DNA of 64,000 bases from SZUA-36 sp963753105 (GCA_963753105.1 CAVWBD010000006.1:124001-188000); one strand, 5' to 3'; positions 29,324 to 40,729 are shown, counted from the stretch's first letter. Notes: generated by a model not told the origin, from the sequence alone. A program made the numbers and translations.

Positions 29324-30944
29324 TTGTTTAACGGGACAAAGAATGAAGGCAAAGGACCTGGCTTTATCAGGCGGCACAGCCCGTCTTGGGTGCTGCTGCA
29401 TTCCCTGGTCATCGGGTTCGGTCTGACAAGTTTGTTGACCGGGTTGCGCATCGCGACACAGACACGCCCGGAAGTTCTGCATTTTTCGGCCCTGCTGCCC
29501 CAGGGGGATATGCACAGCTGGCATTTTCTCAGCGCCATGGGACTGGTCTCCATTGCCGTTGCATACCTGGTTCACCTGTTCCTGTTCCGTGAGAAAAGAT
29601 TACACATAAACCGTGGCGCAACGCGCTACCACCGGAGCGTCTTCTGGTTGGGGCGCTTGATGGTTCTCACATCGCTCATATCCGGTGGCATGCTCTATTT
29701 TGATATTTTTGCCATGGCTGCACTGGTAGATGTTCACTACCTCTGGCCGCCCTGGCATGGCTGCTCTACCTGTTGATCCATGGCGGCGTATATTTTGTGC
29801 AATACGGATCGCTCAGCCTGAAAAGAATCGTGGTTTCAGAGCGGGTTGATGCTCGCAAGGACGGTCCGATCCTGGTGACTGCCCTGGTCCTGTTCGCTAT
29901 CGCGTTTGGCTGGATTCAGAAATCGGCGCCCCATGATCTTTTTGTCACCCGGATTTCCATTGACGAACCTGTTCGAAGAGATGGGTATCGGGGCGGATGA
30001 GGCGGCCTGGGAACAGGCGGAAGCATGTACGATCAACACGATTGGCGGCGTCAACTTCATAAACGGCCAGACCCGCGTCACCATAAAGGCATTACACAAC
30101 GGAACCGGGGCTTTTTTCCTGATCCGTTGGGACGATCCCAGCAAAAGCCTGCAGCATTTACCCCTGGTCAAGACCGGGGCGGGATGGAAGGTTAGCGAAT
30201 CCGGATTCTACAATTTTGATGAAACCGAATACTACGAGGACAAGTTCGCGCTGATCACATCGGGAAATTGCGGCGTTGGCGCTGCAGAAACAACGCACCT
30301 CGGCCCCAGGCCGTTGCAGGACAAGCCACCCAACTGGCATGGCAAGGGCTACCATTACGCAACAGACGGGGAAGTGCGTGATCTGTGGACCGGAAAGCAG
30401 TACGGACCAACGACATGTTTCTTGCGGACGACAACCTGATTGGTTCCCCGGACGTTGTGCGTAAAGGGTCGCGTCGTTACACGGCGGGCTACCTGGCGGA
30501 TCCCAAGCTGTCGGGCGCATACTGGATGAACTGGAAGTGGTACAAGCCGACAGGCATCGTACCGAGGCGGATGCCCAGGCAAGCGGAGGACCTGGAACCT
30601 TACCAGGCAGACCAGGTACAAGACCTCGATTGGTACATCCCCTGGTATATCTACGATCACTACGATGCCGAACGGGACGACTACCCACCCGGGACCGTCA
30701 TGCCTTCGGTTCTGCACATGTCGAATCGTTTCGAGGGTGACCGCGCTGATGTGTACGCACATGGTAGGTGGGCTGATTGCCAGTGGACGCTGGAGCTGAT
30801 GCGCCGTCTTGACACGGGTTCGGAGTGGATCTGACGCTGGAAGATGGTATTTGCCTGTGGGTGGCGGCTTTCGATCATGCCCAGGTCGCCCATACACGTC
30901 ACGCTCAACCCATTCGACTGACCTTTGGGCAAGGCGATGGTTAA
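29324..30944 (+). CDS. cytochrome b561-type membrane domain fused to ethylbenzene-dehydrogenase-like heme domain (frameshifted)
   Basis: The first about 190 residues contain four or five membrane helices with paired histidines (LLHSLVIGFGLTSLLTG, DMHSWHFLSAMG, YHRSVFW, LIHGGVYF), typical of di-heme b561-like cytochromes. The rest is a periplasmic domain whose end (RWADCQWTLELMRRLDTG, then VAAFDHAQVAHTRH) matches the heme-b-binding gamma-subunit fold of ethylbenzene dehydrogenase relatives. Breaks occur near 29743, 29930, 30405 and 30828. It probably passes electrons from the quinone pool to a periplasmic acceptor. The start is unclear (TTG 29324 used). Confidence 0.7.
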
Positions 30945-31556
30945 ACGGACGCTGATATTGATCGTATTGACAGGTGGCGTCCTGGCCCTGGCGTGGTTCA
31001 ACCCGCCGCCCTTGCCAGGATCGCCGGACGATGCCCGCTTCATCAAGATTGCCCCTGATGGCCGGGAGTTGCACGCCTGGGGCGGGCCATGGAGTTGCGT
31101 GTTGGATAGTGATACTGGCCTGGTATGGGAGGTGAAGTCCTATGCCGAGGATATGCATGATTATCAATGTTCCTTTTCCTGGTTTGACGGCAACACAGGG
31201 GTAGCGGATGGCGGGAGTTGTTTCACCGAGAATGGTAAAAGCGATACCCGGGACCTGGTTGAATACGCCAATGAAACAGCGCGTTGTGGCATGAAGGGTG
31301 GCGCTTGCCCAGGGAGCAGGAACTCAGAACGCTGTTGAGCGAAACACCATTGCCGGGAGACCTGTTGATCGCCCGGGATTATTTTCCCTATATCCAGAGG
31401 GGTTTGTATTGGACATCAAACGCGGAAGTGCCGTTAACGGGCTACTTCGAGCGTCTTGGTAAAGGGGCGGTCTCAATTGATTTCAAAGATGGCCGCAGCA
31501 GGGAGATGCCATACCGGGATGCCGCTTTTGTCCGCCTGGTCGTGACTCTGGAATAG
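30937..31556 (+). CDS. DUF1566 (Lcl-type) domain exported protein (frameshifted)
   Basis: An N-terminal membrane or signal segment (TLILIVLTGGVLALAWF) precedes a domain with SCVLDSDTGLVWEVKSYA, paired cysteines, and the signature GWRLPREQELRTLL, as in DUF1566 / Lcl-C proteins of bacterial envelopes. One missing base near 31293 splits it; joining gives about 206 residues. The ATG overlaps the end of the cytochrome gene, so they may be co-expressed. The function is unknown. Confidence 0.7.
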
Positions 31557-31728
31557 CACGCTGATGCAGTATGCCAAAATACAACCTAACAATATGTTTT
31601 TACAGATATTATTGACAAGCTGGAACGCCGTCTCTGCTATACTATGCTAAGGTTGCTATATGTGACTTGCTGGCTGAAACATTAACACTGCTGTACGGGG
31701 TATAAAGTGAAGGTACTGTCAAAGGGAT

Positions 31729-34700
31729 TTGAAATGGGGTGTGTTGGCGTTCCTGTTAGTTGTTCTTTTTAGCGGTCAAGAGTTGTTCGCGGCAACCAGG
31801 TATCACAGGATCGCCTGGGACTCAGACCCTTCCAGCAATGCAGTCATTGGTTTTTCTCCGGATGGAGCAAGTACGTCACCCTGGATTGAGTACGGATTCA
31901 CCACGGATGACACATTATGGACCAGCCTGTCGAGTCTGAACCAGGAAACCTTCGCCGGCACCCTGGTCAGTTACTTTGGACGCTTGACGGGCCTTCTGCA
32001 AATTCACCTGTTTATTTCAAGGTTTGCGACCCGGAGAGTGGTTGCGGCCAACTCTATCTGGTTCAAAACAGCGCAACGATAACACGCCATTTGTCGCTGT
32101 TGCCGGTGGTGACACGCGTACGGGCTGGGACACCCGCCGGGCTGGCAATACCCTGATCTCGAAGATCCGCCCTCTGTTCATCATGCACGGTGGTGACTAC
32201 ACAAACAGTAACACCGCCTCTGAAATGGGCGAACTTCTCAATGATTGGGCATTGACCTATTCGAGCGACACCATCGACGGCTATGCCTAGAAACCATCTA
32301 CCCAATCGTTCCGAGCCATGGAAACCATGAAAATGGCAACTACGCCACTATCTGCCAGGTATTTGGTGTCGATTCCCGCGGTGTTGGCACTTGAGAGAAA
32401 ACGATACTTACGGCGCATTCAACGTATCACCCTTACTGCGTATCTATACTCTGAACAGCGAATTCCGGGGTGATCCAACACGCTTTGGGGAGATGAACAC
32501 CTGGCTAAGCAACGGCCTGGCGACAAACGGTGCCTCTGCCACCTGGCGTTTTGCACAGTATCACAAGCCATTGTTCCCCCACTGGACCGGCAAGTCGGAG
32601 TAGCCGGACCTATACGCCGCGTGGGAAGGTGAATTTTTCGACCATGCCTTGAACCTTTCCGTCGAGTCAGACACACACATGATGAAGACGACCGAGGCTG
32701 TGCAGCCGGTGGTAGGGGTGGATTAGGTGATGGAGGGAACGACGACTTTGTTGACCACAATGACATCGCCGGTGGCGGTTTCGGCCTGGGTGGAACGGTC
32801 TTTGTCGGTGAGGGTGGCTGGGGTGCACCGGCACGCTCGGCCGACGACCCGAAAGACTGGAGTATCGACCTCGCGAGCATCCAGCAGATCAAGGTCATCA
32901 CCGTTCGCCCCGACAGGATGGAAGTCAGGACGGCACAATTCGATGATACTGCGACCACGTTGACACGCGAGGAGCGCGCTGCCAACCCGGCCCGGTTGCC
33001 GCAAAGCGTCAACTGGTTTGATACCAACGGGATCGGTGAGGTGCTTGATTTGAAAAGAAGCACACAAGAGCGTTCGGTAATCGACAGTAGCGCCCTGTTC
33101 TCAGGTGATTGCACCCATTCATTGTGCGATTTCCTGGATGCTTTCTGTCAGCGGCGCTACGATTGATAGCTGGTTATGGGATTTTGGAGATGGCACCAGC
33201 GCCGGTATTCAACATCCACTCCACGGGTATGACACTGATGGTAAATACAATGTCCGCTCAGCGTTACCGATGATTCGGGCAATGTCCATGTTTATGGCAA
33301 GAGTGTTACGGTTTCCAAAGGCGGCACCTATTCAAAGGATATCCGGGTTAGCAGTGGGAATGATGATGTTGAAGAGAGGCTGGACGACAATGATATGTAC
33401 ATGACCTCGTCGGACCTCGAGTTGATCAATGATGGTGGAAGGGACCAGGCAGTAGGTCTTCGTTTGAACAACATCGGGGCTGCACAGGGGGCATAGCGCA
33501 TTCAGCCTATATCCAGTTCACCGCCAAGGATTCAGGATTGACAGGTGCAAACTACGAGATTCGGGCGCAGACAGACGATGACGCAGGGGCATTTACAACG
33601 GCCACCAACAACCTCAGCCATCGACCCATGGCCGGCCCGGTGGCTGGGATGCGCTCCCTGCCTGGTCCGGCGGTACCTGGTATCACGGCTGACCTGGCGG
33701 CCATCGTGCAGCAGGTGGTCACCGCAGCGGTGGTCAAGCGGCAACAGCATGGTGTTCAAAGTCACTGGCAATTCGGGTGACTTTCGGCGCGCTTATTCTT
33801 TCAACGACGATCCGTTGAATGCTCCTGTCCTCAACATCAACTATGGTGCCGATACTGGTACGGATCTGAGCATCCCGATCGTTGCAGGCGACGATGATGG
33901 AGGAGAGGGAAAGTGGTGGTATCAGCTTGACCTCAACCGAGCTGGAAATGGTCCATGACCTCGGTGGTTACGACAACCAGAAGATTGGCTTGCGTTTCAA
34001 TGCCATTTCGGTGCCGCAGGGTGCGACTGTTAACTCTGCATCAATCAGTTTCAGGGCCGAGGGATCCACCTCTTATGGAGCAGATTTGTCGATCCAGGCA
34101 CAGAACGCCGATGATGCGGCCCAGTTTTTAGATGCAACAGGCAATCTTACCAATCGCAGTTCGTGGACCAGTTCCGTGGACTGGCTCAATCTTCAAAACT
34201 GGACTGGCGACAGCACGTATGACTCACCGGATTTGAGCAGTACCGTACAGACGGTATTCAATCGTCCCGGCTGGTCGCCGGGTAACAGCCTCGTATTCAA
34301 GGTAACCGGTCCTTCCGGTCACCTAGGCGGGCGTGGTCTTATGATGGAAACAGTTCAGCAGCAGCACTCTTGCATGTTGAGTACACGGCAATGTAAACCT
34401 TGCACTGCCAACCGCTCGATCACTGCCAATGAGTGGGCGGCCTTCGCCTTGCCTTGCGATCCGGGCAGTGCCAGCACGGTGGAGGACATATTTACCGTCT
34501 ATGGTGGCCTTGTAGCGGCTGATTATGGGACGGCCTGGGTCGTGTACCGCTTTGATGCAACCGACCAGTCGTATCACGTGATGGGGTTGTCCGAGCGCGC
34601 ATATCCGGGACGTGGGTACTGGGTCTATTCGTACGAGCCAACCACAGTTGTGTACACCGGCACGGAAAATATGACCGGCGATCTGGACCTGGAAACCAAT

Positions 34701-35502
34701 GCCGTTGACGGCCAGTGGAATTTCGTCGGGTACACCGAAAATGCAATTCAGGCCTGGGGAGACTTCCAGGCGTACAACGGCAGTACCCTGGTTGATGTGT
34801 CGGTAGCTGGCAGTGGATGTGAGCTAGTCCCGCCGTCTGATCAGTGCCTGGTGTCGAGTACCGGATACGTGTGGACCGGCGGTAACTATGATCCTTACAA
34901 TCCACTAGTCCCGGGACTTGATGATGACGTTGCACCGGGTATTGCTATTTGGGTACAGGCCTTCAAACCGGGCACCATGCTGCGTATCGAGCCACCGGCT
35001 GCTTCTGCGCCTGAAGAAGCTTCGGCTTTACAATCTGGTTCGGCCGCGAAAAAAGTCAAGAGCGACAGCATACCCTCCAGGAAAGACGAGGGCTCGTGGT
35101 TTGTTCGCCTCGTCGCCGAATCGGGTTCCATGCAAGACCACAGCGATGTCCTCGGTCAGCTTCACAACAGCGTGGATGGCCTGGATTCAAATGATATCAA
35201 GGAGCTGGCGCCGTTCGGTCACAAGGCAGCAAATACCTGAGCCTCACGTTTGAGCATGATGAGTCACGGATGCAGGGGCGGGCTACACCTCCGATTACCG
35301 GGCCATAACGAAGCAGCCCGAGGGTGAATGGCTCTTCCTGGTGCGGGCGTCCGAAGATGCCCAGGAAATCACCCTGCGCTGGGAAGGTGACGACAAATTG
35401 CTGCGCAAGGCCTTGTTGAGAAACGAACAAACCGGGGAAGTGGTTCGAATACGCCCCGAGAGAGCTACCAGTTCCAGAATTCAGCTGGCGGAAACTGGTT
35501 AG
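31729..35502 (+). CDS. large secreted phosphatase with PKD and tandem beta-sandwich domains (many frameshifts)
   Basis: One long protein is readable across several frames. It has a signal peptide and an FN3-like purple-acid-phosphatase N-domain. A metallophosphoesterase follows, with GGDTR, HGGDY (about 32188), HGNHEN (about 32315), AQYHKP and SDTH. Then comes a PKD domain (WLWDFGDGTSAG, about 33175) and two similar beta-sandwich repeats with SSDLELINDGG and STELEMVHDLGG (about 33405 and 33935). A long C-terminal region runs to a stop at 35500. At least eight breaks and a few in-frame stops are present, so real decay cannot be excluded. The TTG start is uncertain. Confidence 0.6.
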
Positions 35503-35552
35503 CTGGGTAGTGAAAAGCAAGGTGAAATGGGACCGGAATATCAAGCCTGAAT

Positions 35553-35583
35553 AAAAAAAGCCCGCGGCAGGATCGCCGCGGGC
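35553..35583 (-). terminator. intrinsic terminator for leftward transcription
   Basis: GCCCGCGGC (35560-35568) and GCCGCGGGC (35575-35583) form a 9-bp GC stem. The seven A's before it on the plus strand become a U-run after the hairpin in leftward RNA. It lies just downstream of the minus-strand PD40 gene. Confidence 0.75.
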
Positions 35584-35662
35584 CCTGTTAACGCTTTGAT
35601 CGGGTTTTTCCTTGATGACCATTTGCCTGCGTGGGGAGGTATGCGCTTTCCAGGTGATCCCC

Positions 35663-36691
35663 TTACCGAAAATCCTCTTCTTTAAGCCCCGCTTTCAAAT
35701 CCGCGATAAACCCTACCGATCCACAGGTATCCGTGCTGCCATAACCGGGTTTTGCTGAAGCTTTTTCCAGGTACTGGAGATCAAACCTGTCGGTTTCTGC
35801 TTCCTTCGTTGTTCTTGATGAACCGAAGAAAAAATATTTCCCGTCGGGCGAAACATAGGGTGATGATGCCCTGTCACCCTCGGTGTTCACTGCTTCTCCC
35901 ATATTGATCAGTTCCGTCCATTGATCTGTGACGTTTCTGAAGGCAATGTAATAGTCAATGGCGCCGATATTCCCCCTTTTCCGGGCACGCAGGCGATCAG
36001 GTAACTTTCATGGGCAATATAAAAGCGTTATATAGAGTTTTGACAGAATTGACGTGATCGGGGAGTTTCTCAGGCTCGGAATATTGACCGTTAACAAACC
36101 TTGACCTGCAAACTGCGGCTGATCTGTCAGCCTTCAGCATTCTCGTGAAATAAAGAGTTCCATCCCTGGTGACGGTGGGGAAAAATTCATCATCATCAGA
36201 GTTGACGGGAACACCGATGTCAAAAGGCTCTCCCCAACCGCCATCCACCATTCTTTCGAAACCCAGATATTCTGATTGCCCCATCCTGCAACCGCTTCCT
36301 GCCCCTGCTTCGGTCTTGTCAGAGAAAAAGCAACTTGCTTCCGTCCGGGCTCACGTGGGGTTCAAAGTCGAAATAATCCTTATGTCCGGAAAAGTGACAA
36401 CTTCCGGATCTGTCCATGAGCCGTTTTTTCATCTTTGAAAAGTAAATAACCACGGCGCCGCCCGCCATCCTGCGATTACATTTCTTGTCCGTCCGGGCTC
36501 ATGGAAACATCCCTGTCCATCATCCGGTTGAACACCCCCGGGGCGAAAAGGGCCGCCGTATCCCCCAGCACAGCCTGGCCCAGGTAAGGCCCCGTGGCTA
36601 TCGCGGCTTCTTGTGCGAAGGTATTCGTTGTGGTGATTCTGGCAAGAACTGCCGGGACAAGGAATAACGTAACGAGCAGGGCCTTCTTCAT
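35663..36691 (-). CDS. PD40/TolB-like beta-propeller exported protein (frameshifted)
   Basis: The start has a signal peptide (KKALLVTLFLVPAVLA). Repeated PD40 motifs follow: DVSMSPDGQEM, DEFFPTVTRDGTLYFTR and SSPYVSPDGKYFFFGSSR. These are spread over three open segments (36691-36476, 36284-35997, 35902-35663) in different frames, so at least three indels interrupt it. The family comprises periplasmic propellers that bind proteins or glycans. The leftward terminator at 35560 follows it. Confidence 0.6.
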
Positions 36692-36811
36692 CTGTCCCCC
36701 CGAGTTTTCCAGGTAATGCCCTGGACCACGTTCATCACGTGATCCGGGTGCGGTGAATATATGCCTGTTGGGCGGGGCTGAAATCTGCCATTGGTCACGG
36801 GCTTAACAATT

Positions 36812-36829
36812 GAGGTCAGAGTAAAAATT
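36812..36829 (+). repeat. GGTCAGAGT dispersed repeat, copy 1
   Basis: GAGGTCAGAGTAAAAATT matches the dispersed family found throughout 36.8-61 kb. It lies in the short gap between the PD40 gene and sodB. Confidence 0.7.
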
Positions 36830-36910
36830 CCGTCGAACAACAGTTTCTACAATGGCCCAAATTGTTTGCACGCGCTCCAGGGGCAGTGCGCACGGGTAGA
36901 GGCGCGGCGT

Positions 36911-37489
36911 TTAGCCGTAATTCGCGGCCACGAAATCCCAGTTGAGCAGTTTCCAGACCTCGTCCAGGTACTTCGCGCGCGCGTTCCTGTAATCGATGTA
37001 GTAGGCGTGCTCCCATACGTCGATGGTCAGTAGTGGTGTCAGGCCATCACGCATCGGGTTGGCGGCATTCGACGTGTTCACGATTGCTAATTTGCCGTCC
37101 GGGTGTTTCACCAACCAGGTCCAGCCGGAACCGAAATTGCCCACGGCCGACTTGGTGAAGGCGTCCTTAAACCCGGCGAAGGAACCGAATGCCTGGTCGA
37201 TCGCGGCTGCGAGATCGCCTGTTGGCTCGCCGCCGCCGTTCGGGCTCAGGCCGTTCCAGTAGAAGGTGTGATTCCAGACCTGGGCCGCATTGTTGAAAAT
37301 GCCGCCCTCGGCTTTCAAGACGATCTCTTCCAGGGAGGCGTCCTCGAATTCCGTCCCTGGTGACAGATTGTTCAGGTTGGTCACGTAGGCCTGGTGGTGC
37401 TTGCCGAAGTGAAAGTCGAGGGTCTCTGCCGAAATGACAGGCTCCAGGGCGTCGGTGGCAAACGGCAATGGTGGTAGTTCATGGATCAT
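36911..37489 (-). CDS. sodB: superoxide dismutase, Fe-type
   Basis: A 192-residue cytoplasmic Fe-SOD that dismutates superoxide. Metal ligands are visible: His in ETLDFHFGKHHQAYV, His in AAQVWNHTFYWN, and Asp and His in IDVWEHAYYIDYRN. The Gln in NNAAQVW is the Fe-type signature, in contrast with the Gly-linked arrangement of Mn-SOD. ATG 37489 is chosen because MIHELPPLPF is the conserved N-terminus; an in-frame ATG at 37534 is unlikely. Confidence 0.95.
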   Translation of the reverse strand: MIHELPPLPFATDALEPVISAETLDFHFGKHHQAYVTNLNNLSPGTEFEDASLEEIVLKAEGGIFNNAAQVWNHTFYWNGLSPNGGGEPTGDLAAAIDQAFGSFAGFKDAFTKSAVGNFGSGWTWLVKHPDGKLAIVNTSNAANPMRDGLTPLLTIDVWEHAYYIDYRNARAKYLDEVWKLLNWDFVAANYG

Positions 37490-37581
37490 GATGGGTCTCC
37501 CGGTGATTGTGGTTAATATCAGTTCTTTCCCCATACATAGGGGTGACTATGCCGTTCATAAAGTGATAATGCAGGAAATTT

Positions 37582-37612
37582 TGGGGTCAGAATCAAGTGC
37601 CAGAGTAAGAAC
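37582..37612 (+). repeat. GGGGTCAGA dispersed repeat, long form
   Basis: TTGGGGTCAGAATCAAGTGC followed by CAGAGTAAGAA is the long variant, in which two AGAGT units flank TCAAGTGCC. The same form occurs at 47362, 57596, 59550 and 60692. Confidence 0.7.
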
Positions 37613-37633
37613 TGCCGGCAGCGAAAAAACTGG

Positions 37634-38121
37634 TCAATCATCCACTATCGTTCTACGGTCAGGGTGCATTATGGATGAGACGAATCCTGCCGCAAGCATT
37701 TCTTCTACCTGATCGGGGTCCAGTTCCTCATGAGCAACGTTGTACAGCGGCAACTCGTAATCATTCCATCCACGCAACCCTGTTTTCATCGAGGCTACGT
37801 TTTCATATCCCATCCATTGCATCGTTTGAGCGGCCAGCACACTGCGGTTGCCTGAGCGGCAGATTACGATAATCTCACGATCCCTCGCTTCAATGAGCTT
37901 CCGGGACTGCGTCTTCGTATTCGTGTTCGCAGGTGGTTTCCAGGATACCGCGGGTACCAGCATGGAATTTCGTATGTGATAAGCTGAAAATTCACATTCT
38001 TCCCGAATATCAAGTATAAGTACTTCGTCATTCACGCCTCGGCGTTCTTCGACATCCCATGGAAACAACTCCCTGATTTCCAGTTGGGCTTCTTGACAAT
38101 ATCTTTAAATGCTTTCGCCAT
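37634..38121 (-). CDS. rhodanese-domain sulfurtransferase (one frameshift near the start)
   Basis: A single rhodanese domain of about 160 residues. The active-site loop ICRSGNRSVLAA carries the catalytic Cys, preceded by LILDIREECEFSAYHI. The natural N-terminus is probably ATG 38121 (MAKAFKDIVKK). It joins the main frame after one indel near 38085, giving AQLEIRELFPWDVEER, a typical rhodanese start. The family transfers sulfane sulfur to thiols; the partner is unknown. Confidence 0.8.
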
Positions 38122-38224
38122 GATGAGCCTTGCGTTTGATCTTGATGGACAGCATTGGATTCCTCGCACCGTGCGGGGAAAAGTACTGGCAATGTCCCAG
38201 GTTGCAATGTATTACGGAATAATT

Positions 38225-38242
38225 GAGGTCAGAGTAAGAACT
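38225..38242 (+). repeat. GGTCAGAGT dispersed repeat next to FKBP remnant
   Basis: GAGGTCAGAGTAAGAACTAT, continuing TCTTGGCACCCCTT, matches the repeat and flank found downstream of the intact FKBP gene at 60758. Confidence 0.7.
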
Positions 38243-38263
38243 ATATCTTGGCACCCCTTCACG

Positions 38264-38320
38264 CTGTTTGGTCCCGAACATTTCCACTACAAATATCAAG
38301 GTCGCATTAGGCGGCTTCGG
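38264..38320 (-). pseudogene. 3' remnant of an FKBP-type isomerase gene
   Basis: On the minus strand the codons read PPNATLIFVVEMFGTK. This matches the C-terminus of the two intact FKBP genes (PPNASLIFIVELFGIK at 60758). The homology stops abruptly about 10 bases before the left inverted repeat of the duplicated module. The stop codon position is CAG instead of TAG. It is a truncated leftover. Confidence 0.75.
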
Positions 38321-38463
38321 TCCCTTTACCCGCCTGCCGAATCTGAAAAAAGCTGTCGTTTTTTGAAATCGGTCAGCTTTCTTCAGTTTCGTAGGAAACT
38401 GGATGTCGATGGTGCTTGAATCAGCCTCGGGAGAGCAACCTGTAGTCAATGGAGGTTTGAATC

Positions 38464-39543
38464 ATGAGAAATTTGAATTCCGGGAAATTATTACCCTTCC
38501 TGGCCTTACTGCTAATTGCATTGGCCCTGCCATCTCTCGCTACGGCAGCCACGGTGACAAAGGTCATCGATGCCGATGGCTTCGACAGGATCATCGTTCT
38601 TTCTTCCTATGATGTCGACATCGTGCAGGGAGTGGAATTTCAAGTCGAGGTAACGGTGGACAGGAAATATGAAGACGCCATCGAGGTATGGAAAGATGAT
38701 TCCATGTTGATAATGGGGGTGGGTCAAGGCCCCTACAACTTTTCGACACTGAAGGCACGGGTGACGCTACCCACGCTGGATTCGATTGAAATTCTCGGCG
38801 CGGGCAACGTCACTTTGTCTGGATTCGCCCAGCACGAACTGGCGGTCAAGATCGTCGGCACCGGCAGAGTCGGGGGTGAATCGCTATGGATCGACGAACT
38901 GGACCTGAAGGTACTCGGCACCGGCGGTGTGGACTTTGGAAATATCGGGCCCCTGCTATATGCGGACGTGGGGTTAAACGGTGTCAACGAGTCCACGCTG
39001 AACATGGCTGACGGTTCCACGATCAGTGGTGTCCTGGTAGGCATAACCCGGTTGAACTACTGGGGTAGCGACGTGCGCCTCGACTTGATGAAAATCGGTT
39101 TCTCGCAGACCAAGTGGCTGGGCGAGTCTCCCGGCACCCAGGGTCCGTCGCCAATCGGGTCCGGCCATTCCGGCTCATGGTATGCCAGCGAGCAAAGCGG
39201 TCATGGATTCTCCATCGGAGTCGGTACCAGGGCAGACGGAACACCCCTGGTGGTGGTGTACTGGTATACCTATGATGATCTTGGCAACCCCATATTCCTG
39301 GTAGGGAGCGGTGTGCCCAACGGCAACGTGCTTGAAGTCAACTTCAAGTCACCCGTCGGCATGGTATTTGGTGAGTTTGATCCCGACAGCGTGGTGCGTG
39401 AAGCAGGTGGTGTCGGACGTTTCGAGTTTTTGGACAAAGATAACGGGGTGTTCGATTACTTTCCCTCTGATTTCACCGCGTCGGCCTGGGGGCATACGCC
39501 AATAACATCATTGCCGCTGGAGAAAGTTCGTATTCAGCACTAG
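38464..39543 (+). CDS. secreted GIN-domain (DUF2807-like) protein, module copy 1
   Basis: A 359-residue protein. A signal peptide ends LPSLATAAT. A beta-helical head-GIN / DUF2807 domain (about 30-220) has repeats such as TLPTLDSIEILGAGNVTLSG and LKVLGTGGVDFG. A C-terminal beta domain (about 240-350) has SGSWYASEQSGHGFSI and VVYWYTYDDLGNPIFL. The family is exported and associated with the cell surface; its role is unknown. The GGAGG site before ATG is strong. About 75% identical by eye to the protein at 47607. Confidence 0.8.
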   Translation: MRNLNSGKLLPFLALLLIALALPSLATAATVTKVIDADGFDRIIVLSSYDVDIVQGVEFQVEVTVDRKYEDAIEVWKDDSMLIMGVGQGPYNFSTLKARVTLPTLDSIEILGAGNVTLSGFAQHELAVKIVGTGRVGGESLWIDELDLKVLGTGGVDFGNIGPLLYADVGLNGVNESTLNMADGSTISGVLVGITRLNYWGSDVRLDLMKIGFSQTKWLGESPGTQGPSPIGSGHSGSWYASEQSGHGFSIGVGTRADGTPLVVVYWYTYDDLGNPIFLVGSGVPNGNVLEVNFKSPVGMVFGEFDPDSVVREAGGVGRFEFLDKDNGVFDYFPSDFTASAWGHTPITSLPLEKVRIQH

Positions 39544-39585
39544 GCAGTAGGAGATTTCTGCAAATCAGCCCGGGGCCGGAAGCAT

Positions 39586-40729
39586 TCAGTCCATCGGTGT
39601 TTCCGGCCCTTTTGGCAGATGCAGGTTGCGGAATTCATTGGGCGTCATGCCCTTGATCTCCTTGAATGCCTTGTTGAACGGCGACAGGGACCGGTAGCCC
39701 ATATCCAGCGCGATGGTCAGCACCGGCAGGTGCCGGGTCTCGGGCTCAACCAGCAACCGCGCCACTTCCCTGACACGGTACTCGTTCAGGAAGCGGTTGA
39801 AGTTCCGGTAACCCAGATGGCCGTTGATCAGACGGCGCAGGCGGTACTCTTTCACACCCAGTTGGTCTGCCAGGCTGCGGATTGTGAAACCTTCTTCCCG
39901 AAAGACCTTTTCTTCCTGCATCAGGCGTTCGAGTTCATCGATGACCAAAACACCGGTTTCGCCGCTTGAAGTACCGATTTCCTCGGGGTAGGCCGACGGG
40001 AAAATCTCCGGGGTTGCACTCTGGGTCCGGTCAGCGCGTATACCCAAAAACCGCGTGCACACAGCGATGACCAAATGAAAAATACACCCGTGGTAACGCT
40101 GTCCACGAACTGGGAACGCGCTGTGCCAAGCTGGTAGAACTCCTTGGCATTGATCAGCAGGATGACGATGCCACCAACCACGACGCTGGACACGCGGGCG
40201 CGCCTGCGGCTTTCGACCAGGTCTGTGCGCCAATCCCTGAGCGCGACATAGAGCGCCAGTCCAACCATCAGGGTGTGCAGGGCGATAAAGGGGATCAACC
40301 ACAGGCCGTGGTTGTTCACATCCGAACGCATGAACCGTGCACGACGCCCCGGAAGTCGCCGAACGTCAGGTAGTGGCCCACGACAGCGGCCGCCATGTAC
40401 GCCAGGTACAGCAACAGGTATGACCACCGCCAATGAAACGAATCCTCGAACAGGGATTTTGCGAGCAACCAGAATAAAAACGGCGAAGCCAGCGCCAGCA
40501 AGTTAAGGGGGATCTCCAGCGCAGTCCACCCCCACTCGAGGGTCATCGTAAACAGGTACGTGGCAGCGAGGCACAGGGAGAAAAGGGAACCCAGGATCAA
40601 ACTCGGTTTGTGTTGGCTCTCCCTGAGCAGGATGAACGCCAACAGGATCAGCATTGCGGTGTTGCCGGATAGAAAAAACAAATCGAGCGGTAACATGATT
40701 GCCCACCATTTGCCAACGGAGATGAGCAC
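39586..40729 (-). CDS. membrane-anchored AraC-family regulator, module copy 1 (frameshifted)
   Basis: The N-terminal half has about six or seven membrane helices (LPLDLFFLSGNTAMLILLAF, TALEIPLNLLALASPFLFWL). The C-terminal half is an AraC DNA-binding domain with FTIRSLADQLGVKEYRLRRL and IALDMGYRSLSPFNKAFKEI. It is interrupted near 40335 and 40075; the copy at 48735 shows how the parts join. It is convergent with the GIN gene. It probably senses a membrane or external signal and controls the module. Confidence 0.75.

Noticed and set aside
35553..35583. Terminator for the plus-strand phosphatase gene
   Set aside because: No T-run follows on the plus strand; the A-run before the hairpin fits leftward termination instead.
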